Source of the DNA: Paenibacillus sp. E222
GTDB lineage: Bacteria; Bacillota; Bacilli; Paenibacillales; Paenibacillaceae
DNA length: 64,000 nt
Direction of reading: 5' to 3'
NCBI RefSeq assembly: GCF_013401555.1
Contig: NZ_CP058552.1
Span: 4,216,001 to 4,280,000 of the forward strand
Position 1 is the first letter of the stretch; each line of letters begins with the position of its first letter. Below are positions 8,558 through 16,702 of this stretch, one piece after another. A program made the position numbers and the translations under genes. Below the pieces are notes generated by a model, which saw only the letters and a list, made by a program, of their open reading frames with translations, ran no database searches and was not told where the DNA came from.

Positions 8558-9478
8558 TTATATGCGAATATAGGATTCCAGGAACATGTTCAATTCAGAT
8601 ACGCCATCCGGTCGAATACTGTATTTCTCTTTCCGATTACTGCCGAGCAGATGGGTTCGCAGCAGTCCAGCGATGCGCAGTGCCATAACCTGATCTTTAA
8701 CCATATCCTCGTCTTTGCCCAACTCTTCACACATTTCGGCGAGCGACTTCGGTTCACCTGACACGTAGCGGAGCAGACGGAGTCTTTCCGGATCAGCCAG
8801 GGCATGTGTGAAACGAAGCAGACAGGTCGGTGGTTGGTCTTCATCCTCTTCCGGTGCGTCTACAGGATACTGCATGATCATCATGCCCTCATAGAAGCAG
8901 TACATATTAATAGGACGGTTGTGGACGGTTGGAAACAGGATAACTTCATCCAGTCCAGGCATCGGTTCAACCAGAACACCCGCAGTAGCGTATTCAATAA
9001 GGAGTTCAGGCCCCATTTTATCAAGCAGTACGCGTTTCTCTTCAGCGTCTTCCTCGAGCCAGGTACGATAATCCTCACTCATATTCTGGCAGTAATGCTG
9101 ATCCCAGAGTCGTAAAAGTGGCACATAGCTATCCCGAATACGTGTAGATTCTTCTATTGTAAGATGGGGAAGCAGAACAGATACGCGTGCGAACAGCTCT
9201 TCGGCTGTCAGTCCAGCAAGCATATCCAGAAAATCAATATTCTCATTAGAAGTGTTCCGATAGGCCGCCCATGCAAATAATACATCAAAGTCATCAAAAG
9301 GCCAGGTGGCAGCAGGTGCGAGCGCTGCTCGAACATTGGAACTTAGTTTGCCTTCCACCTCAATGATCCATTCGGGGCCAACATCCAGATGTTGAATCCA
9401 TTTCTTCGTTACATAGACCAAAAAGCTGTTGAGCATTTCATATATCGGTGAAACATCGATTTTAACGTGATAAGCCAT
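8558..9478 (-). CDS. ArsR-family winged-helix transcriptional regulator with a long N-terminal domain
   Basis: 306 residues, far longer than plain ArsR proteins. The C-terminal region (about 225-290) is a winged helix, with FTHALADPERLRLLRYV and the recognition stretch SLAEMCEELGKDEDMVKDQV. The N-terminal 200 or so residues form an unrecognised domain rich in acidic and aromatic residues, probably a ligand-sensing part. I do not see the clustered Cys/His of metal-sensing ArsR members. It is the first gene of a two-gene minus-strand operon with the HAD hydrolase and is divergent from an MFS transporter. That layout is typical of a regulator controlling a neighbouring exporter. Its ATG has GGGAGG about 12 bases upstream. 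Confidence 0.75.
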   Translation of the reverse strand: MAYHVKIDVSPIYEMLNSFLVYVTKKWIQHLDVGPEWIIEVEGKLSSNVRAALAPAATWPFDDFDVLFAWAAYRNTSNENIDFLDMLAGLTAEELFARVSVLLPHLTIEESTRIRDSYVPLLRLWDQHYCQNMSEDYRTWLEEDAEEKRVLLDKMGPELLIEYATAGVLVEPMPGLDEVILFPTVHNRPINMYCFYEGMMIMQYPVDAPEEDEDQPPTCLLRFTHALADPERLRLLRYVSGEPKSLAEMCEELGKDEDMVKDQVMALRIAGLLRTHLLGSNRKEKYSIRPDGVSELNMFLESYIRI

Positions 9479-9604
9479 ATGATGCAGAATCCTCCCGTCA
9501 CATCTAAATGTACGCAGCGACTTAAGTACTATTATGGCTTGTTTTGCAGGGCGTTGTCCACTATAATGTTCAAGTCCGGGGCAAAACCCCAGGCTTAACC
9601 ATGC

Positions 9605-10879
9605 ATGATCAATAGAATAGATATAACATCTGAAAGGTCGTCAGTGATGGCGATTTTTCTTTGTATGCTTGCAGGAGGAATGATTTTTGTGTCATCTATA
9701 ACCACCCCCAAATTATCACATTCTACATCAAACTATCTCATTCTGATTACCGTTATTGTTGTGGCGGGGATCAGTCAGGGCCTTTTATTACCGGTGCTCT
9801 CGATTTTTTTGGAGCAAAAGGGAGTCTCACCGGGTTTAAACGGATTGAATGCAGCCGCACTGTACGTTGGCTCTTTTGCCATGACCTTGGTGGCCGAACG
9901 ATTGCTGGGAGCTATTGGTTTCAAAAAGCTGATTATCGGCGGACTGTTATTTGTCATGATTCCCCTGATTCTGTTTCCTTATTTTCCGGATATCAAAATT
10001 TGGTTCATATTGCGTCTCGTCGTCGGAATCGGGGATAGTGCACTCCATTATTCTGCCCAATTATGGGTACTACTGGTGACCGCACCCGAAAAACGCGGAC
10101 GTTACATCTCTTTATATGGAATGTCTTATGGTTTAGGATTCAGTATTGGCCCATTGGGAATCAAACTGCTTGGGTTTGGAGATGCCGTTCCATTCTGGGT
10201 ATTATTCGTGTGTATGGCTGCTGTGCTTATCCTTGTATTAATGAAGCTTCCCGATACGAAGCCGGAAAAGGCTGAACATGGACAACTGCCTGAACGCCGT
10301 TTCCGTCGGAGCCTGGGTTGGGCGTGGTATGCGCTGTTGCCTGCGTTATTGTACGGGTACATGGAAGCCGGGATGAACAGCAATTTTCCGGTATACGGAC
10401 TGCGTATTGGTCTGGATGCCAATCAGATATCGTCCTTGCTGCCTTTTGTCGGAATTGGTGGTCTGTTCCTGCAATTACCGCTAGGCATGTTGAGTGACCG
10501 TTATGGACGTAAGCAAACATTAATGTTTGCTGGTATTACTGGGGGGATCATCTTCATGCTGGTTCCTGTTGCGGGCACACATTTCTGGTGGACACTTGTG
10601 CTGTTGACCATAGCAGGAGGTCTGGTAGGTTCATTTTTCTCGCTTGGCCTGGCTTATGCCGCAGATATTTTGCCAAAAGCGCTGCTGCCTGCAGCGAACG
10701 TGGTGGCCTCATTTCATTTTACAATTGGAAGCATCATTGGACCGAATCTGGGTGGGCAAGTGATCAACTGGATTTCACCAGGAAGCATGTTTATTTTGCT
10801 TGGATTCATGTATCTTCTTTTTGGTGCAGCAGGTGTATTATTTCGTCGTAAACCTATGCTCGAATCTGTGGTAAAATAG
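9605..10879 (+). CDS. Major facilitator superfamily transporter
   Basis: 424 residues with about 12 hydrophobic spans and the two-half MFS design. The loop-2 signature appears in degenerate form in the first half (AERLLGAIGFKK) and clearly in the second (GMLSDRYGRKQT). A charged cytoplasmic loop (KPEKAEHGQLPERRFRR) separates the halves. It probably exports a small molecule or drug; the substrate is unknown. The ATG at 9605 has no convincing ribosome binding site. The in-frame ATG at 9647 (MAIFLCMLAGG), just before the first membrane span, is a plausible alternative. It is divergent from the ArsR-like gene, which may regulate it. Confidence 0.85.
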   Translation: MINRIDITSERSSVMAIFLCMLAGGMIFVSSITTPKLSHSTSNYLILITVIVVAGISQGLLLPVLSIFLEQKGVSPGLNGLNAAALYVGSFAMTLVAERLLGAIGFKKLIIGGLLFVMIPLILFPYFPDIKIWFILRLVVGIGDSALHYSAQLWVLLVTAPEKRGRYISLYGMSYGLGFSIGPLGIKLLGFGDAVPFWVLFVCMAAVLILVLMKLPDTKPEKAEHGQLPERRFRRSLGWAWYALLPALLYGYMEAGMNSNFPVYGLRIGLDANQISSLLPFVGIGGLFLQLPLGMLSDRYGRKQTLMFAGITGGIIFMLVPVAGTHFWWTLVLLTIAGGLVGSFFSLGLAYAADILPKALLPAANVVASFHFTIGSIIGPNLGGQVINWISPGSMFILLGFMYLLFGAAGVLFRRKPMLESVVK

Positions 10880-10962
10880 AAGCTGGTGTTCGCATGGAAA
10901 TTGATGTCCATTTCCGAGTACACTAGTAGTAGGGAAAAACATGGACAAGAGGAGACATCGCG

Positions 10963-11688
10963 ATGATCAGAGTTGAGGGTTTAAGCAAATCCGTTGGAGC
11001 GGACCGGGTTCCGGTTCTGCGGGATATACGGTTCGATATGCAACAGGGAGAAATGATCGGTGTAGTAGGCTCGAGTGGCAGCGGGAAAAGCATGCTGCTT
11101 AAATGCCTTGCTATGATGGAAAAATGGGATAGTGGTCAATTTACGGTGGACGGCGCCGAGATTATAAAAGAAGGTTGGTCCGGAAAACGGAAAATTAAAC
11201 GGGAATGGGCATACTTGGAACAGAATCCGCAATTGTATCCGAGACGTACAGCTTTGAAAAATGTATTGATCGGTCGGTCTGGTCAAACCCCTTTGTGGAG
11301 AATGGTAACAGGTATGGTTCGTTCGGATGATTATATGGGTGCGATGGATTATCTGGAAGGGCTCGGATTGCTGGATAAAGCACACCAGACGGCAGAGAAG
11401 CTCAGTGGTGGCGAGAAGCAGCGTGTTGCAATTGCCAGAGCGCTCGCGCATGGTGCCAAAGTTGTTTTGGCAGATGAGCCTGTCATCGGACTTGATCCTC
11501 ATACCGCAGATACGGTGCTGGAAACGCTGCGCAAATTGTGCGAAGAGGAACGAGCTACCGTGATAGCAGTATTGCCGATTGAAATGGCAGAGAAACATGC
11601 GACCCGCATCTGGGGTCTTGCGGAAGGCAAAATTGCTTTTGATATACGTGGACGTCGCTTGACACAACAAGAAAAAAATATGATTTAA
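10963..11688 (+). CDS. PhnC-like ABC ATPase without permease and with altered H-loop
   Basis: 241 residues resembling phosphonate-type (PhnC) ATPases. Walker A GSSGSGKS is at 36-43, the signature LSGGEKQRVAIARAL begins near 147, and Walker B is VVLADEP near 167-173. The D-loop is GLDP. Where PhnC has a Leu-His switch (LHQ), this protein reads AVLPIEMAEKHATRI, so the conserved H-loop His appears replaced by Pro. That change normally impairs ATP hydrolysis. No permease or binding protein lies nearby. The next gene, a lipoprotein, begins 4 bases after the stop, so the ATPase may serve the downstream lipoprotein/two-component unit rather than import. The ATG follows AGAGGAG. Confidence 0.8.
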   Translation: MIRVEGLSKSVGADRVPVLRDIRFDMQQGEMIGVVGSSGSGKSMLLKCLAMMEKWDSGQFTVDGAEIIKEGWSGKRKIKREWAYLEQNPQLYPRRTALKNVLIGRSGQTPLWRMVTGMVRSDDYMGAMDYLEGLGLLDKAHQTAEKLSGGEKQRVAIARALAHGAKVVLADEPVIGLDPHTADTVLETLRKLCEEERATVIAVLPIEMAEKHATRIWGLAEGKIAFDIRGRRLTQQEKNMI

Positions 11689-11692
11689 ACTA

Positions 11693-13033
11693 TTGAAAAG
11701 AGTGATGAATTTGCTTAATTCACGGTGGGGGCGCCTGTTAGCGGGGGGAGCAGCTATAATTGTACTCGGCTCCGTTCTTAGCGGATGCACTGTCCTGAGT
11801 GATCCCAAGCTTTTAATGAAACAACCGATGATGTCGATGGACAAGGAGAGACTTCTTACTATTGTACAGAAAGAACAACCCCCTGAAAGCCAATTAATTC
11901 GGCCCAAAGACTTGAACAACACAAGCATGATACGGGTGGCAGATTTGGATGGGGATGGAACCCGAGAAGCCATTGTTTTCTACGAAACTCCGAGCGAAAA
12001 TGTGCGGATTCACGGCATGCTTCTCGAAGAACAGGGTGATACCTGGGTGAAAAAACTTACTTTTGATGTTCCAGGAAATACCTTGCAATCGTTTAAACTG
12101 CTGGACATCACAAACGATGGCAATCCTGATATTGTTCTTGGAGTGAGCCTTGAAGCGCAGAAAGCCTTAATGGCCTATTCCTATAAAGGAGGGGCCCTTG
12201 AACAGGTGATGGGCGGTGTACCTTATAATGAATTAATTATTGATGATTTGCAAGGGAATCCTTTGGATCTGAACGGGGACAAAAAAAATGATTTTGCAAT
12301 CGTTTCGCTCAATACTAGCGGATTTGCCTCCATTGCTCTATATCAATATGATGATGGCAGCTTCAAGGAAGTAGACCGAATACAAACAGACTATACAGTA
12401 AAAGAATTTTATAATGCACTTGGTGGTCAAATTGCCAAAGATAAAGTGGGCTTTCTATTGGATGCTGAATTGGACGACCGAAGTACGTTTACACAGATTG
12501 TGTATGTAAAAGACAACAAACTGGTGTATGCATTCAATTCCCCTGATCAAACTTATAGAGATGACAAAATTTTAAGCGGTGATTTTAATAATGATGGTAT
12601 TATTGAATTTGGATTGAAGGAAACACCCAGAGGCTGGGAACATTACGTATTTGATGCTCGGATGTGGTTCTATACTTTCTATCAATGGAATGGTAAGGAT
12701 GGTAAAGATTTCGTATCCTTCCAGTATCGTGATGATGCGAATGCATTCCATCTTAACCTGAAAACGGATTGGTACGGAAAAGTTACGATAGATACCAAAT
12801 CAGAAAAGGGGAAATATATTCGTTTCAAAATGATTGATACGGATGAAACGGTGGGTGAAATTAAATATTTCACACTTACGCAGTGGGAACAAGACAAGGG
12901 TAAAGGGTGGAAAGAAATTACCAAATCAAATGATCGAGTGATTGCCTATCGTAGCGCACAATCTGCGAATAACGATGGTGGATTACTGGACAATATGTCG
13001 CATCTGAACAGAAAGGACGAACTTAATGAGTAA
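11693..13033 (+). CDS. Lipoprotein with FG-GAP/VCBS-type Asp-rich repeats
   Basis: 446 residues with a signal peptide ending in lipobox LSGC (Cys32), so it is anchored outside the membrane. Several Asp-rich loops recur: DLDGDGTREAIVF, DITNDGNPDIVLG, DLNGDKKNDFAIV and DFNNDGIIEFGL. They resemble the Ca-binding loops of integrin-like beta-propeller (FG-GAP/VCBS) repeats. I do not recognise a named family. It lies between an orphan ATPase (4 bases upstream) and a response regulator it overlaps by 8 bases, which suggests a sensory accessory role for the two-component pair. The start TTG at 11693 lacks a strong site; the ATG at 11705 is an alternative. Confidence 0.7.
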   Translation: MKRVMNLLNSRWGRLLAGGAAIIVLGSVLSGCTVLSDPKLLMKQPMMSMDKERLLTIVQKEQPPESQLIRPKDLNNTSMIRVADLDGDGTREAIVFYETPSENVRIHGMLLEEQGDTWVKKLTFDVPGNTLQSFKLLDITNDGNPDIVLGVSLEAQKALMAYSYKGGALEQVMGGVPYNELIIDDLQGNPLDLNGDKKNDFAIVSLNTSGFASIALYQYDDGSFKEVDRIQTDYTVKEFYNALGGQIAKDKVGFLLDAELDDRSTFTQIVYVKDNKLVYAFNSPDQTYRDDKILSGDFNNDGIIEFGLKETPRGWEHYVFDARMWFYTFYQWNGKDGKDFVSFQYRDDANAFHLNLKTDWYGKVTIDTKSEKGKYIRFKMIDTDETVGEIKYFTLTQWEQDKGKGWKEITKSNDRVIAYRSAQSANNDGGLLDNMSHLNRKDELNE

Positions 13034-13724
13034 AGTACTTATTCTTGAGGATGAAGAATCCATCCGCAGTTTTATTGTTATCAATTTGAAGAGAAACGGG
13101 TTCGAAGTGCTTGAAGCGGGGGACGGACATGAAGCGCTTCGTATTTTACAATCCGTACCAGATATTGACTTGGCTTTGCTGGATGTCATGGTTCCTGGAA
13201 TTGACGGTTTTGAAGTGTGTCGACGAATCCGTGAAACGAATGAACGTCTAGGAATTATTTTCCTGACAGCCAAAGTGCAAGAGCAGGACAAGGTATATGC
13301 GCTATCCGTTGGGGCAGATGATCACGTAAGTAAGCCGTTTAGTCCAACCGAGCTTATTGCACGTATACAATCTTTGCTTCGCCGGGTCAATGTTCACCGG
13401 GAGACAGCTGCAAAGGTAACGTTCCAATCAGGGCCGTTCTCGCTCGATCTGATCTCCAAGCAATTCAAGAAACAAAATGAATTAATTGAGTTAACACCAA
13501 CTGAATTTTCCTTGATTCAATTTTTCCTAGAAAAAGAAAACACACCACTCAGTCGTGATGTGCTGCTGGATCATGTGTGGGGCAAAGAGTATATGGGTGA
13601 TCCCAAAATCGTGGACGTAAACATTCGCCGCTTGCGTCAGAAAATTGAAAACAATCCTTCCGAACCTGAGTACCTGCAGACTGTATGGGGACACGGGTAC
13701 AAATGGAAGGGCCGGGATCAATGA
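13026..13724 (+). CDS. OmpR/PhoB-family response regulator
   Basis: 232 residues. The receiver domain spans about 1-120, with the acidic pocket EDEE, phospho-acceptor Asp in LALLDVMVPG, a Thr in FLTAK and Lys in SKPFSPTEL. The C-terminal winged helix (about 135-230) has LTPTEFSLIQFF and the recognition stretch KIVDVNIRRLRQKIE. It overlaps the upstream lipoprotein by 8 bases and the downstream kinase by 4 (ATGA), so the partner is unambiguous. Targets cannot be read from the sequence. Confidence 0.93.
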   Translation: MSKVLILEDEESIRSFIVINLKRNGFEVLEAGDGHEALRILQSVPDIDLALLDVMVPGIDGFEVCRRIRETNERLGIIFLTAKVQEQDKVYALSVGADDHVSKPFSPTELIARIQSLLRRVNVHRETAAKVTFQSGPFSLDLISKQFKKQNELIELTPTEFSLIQFFLEKENTPLSRDVLLDHVWGKEYMGDPKIVDVNIRRLRQKIENNPSEPEYLQTVWGHGYKWKGRDQ

Positions 13725-15214
13725 TCAAAAAAGGCATCACACGGCAGATCGTACTACATTACTTTATTGTAGTTTTTCTGGCTCTGCTGTTGGTCGAATT
13801 CGTATTTTTGATTGCAGTGCAAAGGTATTATTACGAGAGTATTTATAATACGATTAATCAGCAGATTACTTCGACGAATGATTTTAAAGAGACGTTATCT
13901 CGTACGGACGAGGCTAATAATTTATCGTATTTGCTCGCCAATTTACAATTGGGTAGTACCGAGCTGCAAATCCTTGATATGGATGGCCGAGTCTTAGCTA
14001 GTTCAACTGCTTTTGAGTCCGAGCATGCCGTTCTTCAAACGAGTGATATATCACAGGCCATGAACGGAAGCATAGGCCGTTGGGTGGGTAGACAACCCCT
14101 TACGGGTGAGCAAGTCATGGCTGTATCCCACAAGCTAGATTTGGGTGGCGAAAATACGTATATTGTGAGGTATCTCACCTCGCTGGATATGGTTAATTCC
14201 AAGCTTCTGGTTATGGGACTGCTTGCCGTTGCTGTAGGCGTGGCTGTACTAGTCATTGTTTTAATTATCAGTATCGGAATGGCGAATTCAATTGTGCGAC
14301 CCCTCAATAACATTACAGCCGTTTCGGCTCAAATGGCCCGGGGACGTCTGGATGTCAGAGTTAAAGGGAATTACAAGCACGAGCTTGGTGAACTTGCATC
14401 TACATTGAATTTCATGGCACATGAGATTGTACGCAGTAACCAGATTAAAGACGATTTTATTTCATCTATTTCGCATGAATTGCGGACACCTCTGACCAGT
14501 ATCAAAGGGTGGAGCGAAACCCTGGATTCAGGCGGGTATGATCCCGATGAAACGAGAATTGGAATGAGTATTATATCCAAAGAAACCGAGCGATTGATCG
14601 GTCTTGTTGAAGAAATGCTCGATTTCTCCAAATTGCAGCAAAATCAGATGAAGCTTGTAAAAGGCTCGGTCAGCATTCGAGAAATTGTTCAGGAAACGAT
14701 GTTGAACGTCTGGGCCAAAGCGGAGCAAAAGCAAGTACATCTCAAGCTGGACACAGATGAGACGCGTGCGTTTAACGTATTTGGGGATGGCAATAGGCTG
14801 AAACAGGTCTTTCTTAATCTGGTTGACAACGCGATTAAATTTTCTCATGAGAATTCGTGGATTTTCCTTTCTGTCAAAGAAGAGAAGGGTCAGATCATAG
14901 CTGCTGTTCAGGATACGGGTATTGGTATCAGTGAAGAACATTTAATCAAGGTACGTGACCGGTTCTTCCAGGTAAATCACCAAAACGGGGGGACTGGGCT
15001 GGGGCTTGCCATTACGCAGGAACTTGTGGAACTGCATGACGGCACAATCACGATTCAGAGTGAGCTTGGGTCGGGAACTACAGTTACCGTTTCTTTACCA
15101 GCATTACCTGAAGAAGAGGCTGTGGTGAGTGAAGCTCATAAGCATAACAATGACTCTGAAGAAGTTCAGGAGACACAGGCCCAGCAGACAGAGTCCGATA
15201 AGGAAGAAACATAA
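13721..15214 (+). CDS. Membrane sensor histidine kinase with HAMP domain
   Basis: I start at the ATG at 13721, which overlaps the regulator stop as ATGA; a longer frame exists but would overlap by 40 bases. The 497 residues run as TM1 about 11-33, an extracytoplasmic sensor of about 125 residues, TM2 about 162-187 and HAMP. HisKA follows with His252 in SHELRTPLTS, then HATPase: N-box LVDNAIKFS, G1 DTGIGIS, F-box DRFFQ and G2 GTGLGLAITQEL. The last 35 residues are a Glu/Gln/Ser tail outside the kinase fold. The ligand is unknown; co-expression with the Asp-repeat lipoprotein makes that protein a candidate signal partner. Confidence 0.92.
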   Translation: MIKKGITRQIVLHYFIVVFLALLLVEFVFLIAVQRYYYESIYNTINQQITSTNDFKETLSRTDEANNLSYLLANLQLGSTELQILDMDGRVLASSTAFESEHAVLQTSDISQAMNGSIGRWVGRQPLTGEQVMAVSHKLDLGGENTYIVRYLTSLDMVNSKLLVMGLLAVAVGVAVLVIVLIISIGMANSIVRPLNNITAVSAQMARGRLDVRVKGNYKHELGELASTLNFMAHEIVRSNQIKDDFISSISHELRTPLTSIKGWSETLDSGGYDPDETRIGMSIISKETERLIGLVEEMLDFSKLQQNQMKLVKGSVSIREIVQETMLNVWAKAEQKQVHLKLDTDETRAFNVFGDGNRLKQVFLNLVDNAIKFSHENSWIFLSVKEEKGQIIAAVQDTGIGISEEHLIKVRDRFFQVNHQNGGTGLGLAITQELVELHDGTITIQSELGSGTTVTVSLPALPEEEAVVSEAHKHNNDSEEVQETQAQQTESDKEET

Positions 15215-15279
15215 TCTTTTGTTGGCAACATTAAGGCTGCGTATTATTGCTTGAAATAATGTTGGGATTTACCGTACCA

Positions 15280-15311
15280 AAAAGGCGAGCCATATGGCTC
15301 GCCTTTTCTTT
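15280..15311. terminator. Bidirectional terminator between kinase and glgC
   Basis: A perfect 12-bp stem (15280-15291 with 15296-15307) with loop ATAT between convergent genes, with flanking A and T runs. Confidence 0.92.
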
Positions 15312-15316
15312 ATGCT

Positions 15317-16543
15317 TTATGAAGAAAGTTCACCAGCGCGCAAACGCCCGCTTTTTTCATAAACATCTTTCAGTATACGCACAGGTTGCGTGCGCACAGC
15401 CGGTTTGGCGGAAACAATCTCATTCGGTCCAACAACCACGATTTCATCCGCCGTGCCTTTGACAATGGCGCCGTCTTTGATGATGGCACCTTCACCAATG
15501 ATGGCGCGTTCGATGTGAACACCGCGACCTACCCGTGCATTTGGCATAATCACGCTATCTTTAACCTCAGAACCTTTACCAACCTCGGCTCCGCAGAAAA
15601 TAACAGAACGTTCCGCACGGCCATCAATAGCGCAGGATTCATGGATCATGGAGTGCAGGAGCTCAGCGCGTGTATGACGTGCTTTGAATGCACTCGGTTT
15701 AGTTCTCCAGTCACGAGTAAACATCGGCCAATCTTCTTTTTGCAGGCTCCAGTCTTCATCGTTATGAAGCAGATCCATGTGCGCATCCCATAAACTCTTC
15801 ACGGTACCCACGTCTTTCCAATAACCATTGAAGTTATATACGAAGAGAGGGGTATTTTCATTCAACATTTGAGGAATCACATCTTTACCGAAGTCATGGC
15901 TGGATTCCGGATTTGCGGCATCTTCGATTAAGTGGCGCTTCAGGTATTCCCATTTGAACATGTAAATGCCCATGGAAGCCAGATTGCTTTTTGGTTCGGC
16001 CGGTTTCTCGGCAAACTCAGTCACTCTCAGATTCTCATCCGCGGCCATAATGCCGAAGCGATGGGCTTCCTCCCAAGGAACCTCCATAACGGAAATGGTC
16101 GCTACCGCTTCATTGGCTGTATGAGCTTCCAGCATTTCACGATAATTCATATGATAAATATGGTCGCCCGACAAAATTAGAACATTTTCGGGGTTTTGTT
16201 GGTCAATATAGTCCATATTTTTATAAATAGCATCCGCGGTTCCCAAGTATTCGTCATTTCCTGTATGATAAGATGGAAGTAAGGAAATTCCTGCCTCACT
16301 TGAAGTACCATGTCCCCAAGGTTCTCCTCCACCAATGTGATCATGTAATGAATCAGCTTGATACTGCGTCAGAACACCTACGGTGTCGATTCCTGAGTTT
16401 ACGCAGTTGCTGAGAGGAAAATCGATAATCCGGTAGTGCCCGCCAAACGGTACAGCGGGTTTTGCGATACTTGAGGTTAAAGGGGCTAATCGCTTCCCTT
16501 CTCCTCCCGCCAACAGCATAGCGATGCAATCTTTATTAAACAT
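15317..16543 (-). CDS. glgC: Glucose-1-phosphate adenylyltransferase (ADP-glucose pyrophosphorylase)
   Basis: Makes ADP-glucose, the glucosyl donor for glycogen, from ATP and glucose-1-phosphate. The N-terminal nucleotidyltransferase domain shows [14 protein letters not shown] with KPAVPFGG, and the segments [21 protein letters not shown] and EFAEKP. The C-terminal third is a left-handed beta-helix with hexapeptide character ([25 protein letters not shown] is such a stretch). At 408 residues it is normal for Bacillota GlgC. It is transcribed away from glgB-glgA, unlike the glgBCDAP order of B. subtilis, and no glgD or glgP is present here. ATG start with GGGAGG upstream. Confidence 0.95.
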   Translation of the reverse strand: MFNKDCIAMLLAGGEGKRLAPLTSSIAKPAVPFGGHYRIIDFPLSNCVNSGIDTVGVLTQYQADSLHDHIGGGEPWGHGTSSEAGISLLPSYHTGNDEYLGTADAIYKNMDYIDQQNPENVLILSGDHIYHMNYREMLEAHTANEAVATISVMEVPWEEAHRFGIMAADENLRVTEFAEKPAEPKSNLASMGIYMFKWEYLKRHLIEDAANPESSHDFGKDVIPQMLNENTPLFVYNFNGYWKDVGTVKSLWDAHMDLLHNDEDWSLQKEDWPMFTRDWRTKPSAFKARHTRAELLHSMIHESCAIDGRAERSVIFCGAEVGKGSEVKDSVIMPNARVGRGVHIERAIIGEGAIIKDGAIVKGTADEIVVVGPNEIVSAKPAVRTQPVRILKDVYEKSGRLRAGELSS

Positions 16544-16702
16544 AATCGTTTCCCTCCCAAGATATTTGTCCAGTGTAGTACATACATAAACGCAATGCGG
16601 AGCTATTGAAACGATGTATACTGTAAAAATCCTGAAAAATTACAACATTTTTTTACACACCGCATTTTTCTTTTCAACTTGGCTAGAATGGGGTAATGGT
16701 TA

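Noticed and set aside
10981..11973. 330-codon open frame antisense to the ABC ATPase and lipoprotein
   Set aside because: Shadow of two well-supported genes; no start signal and no recognisable domain.
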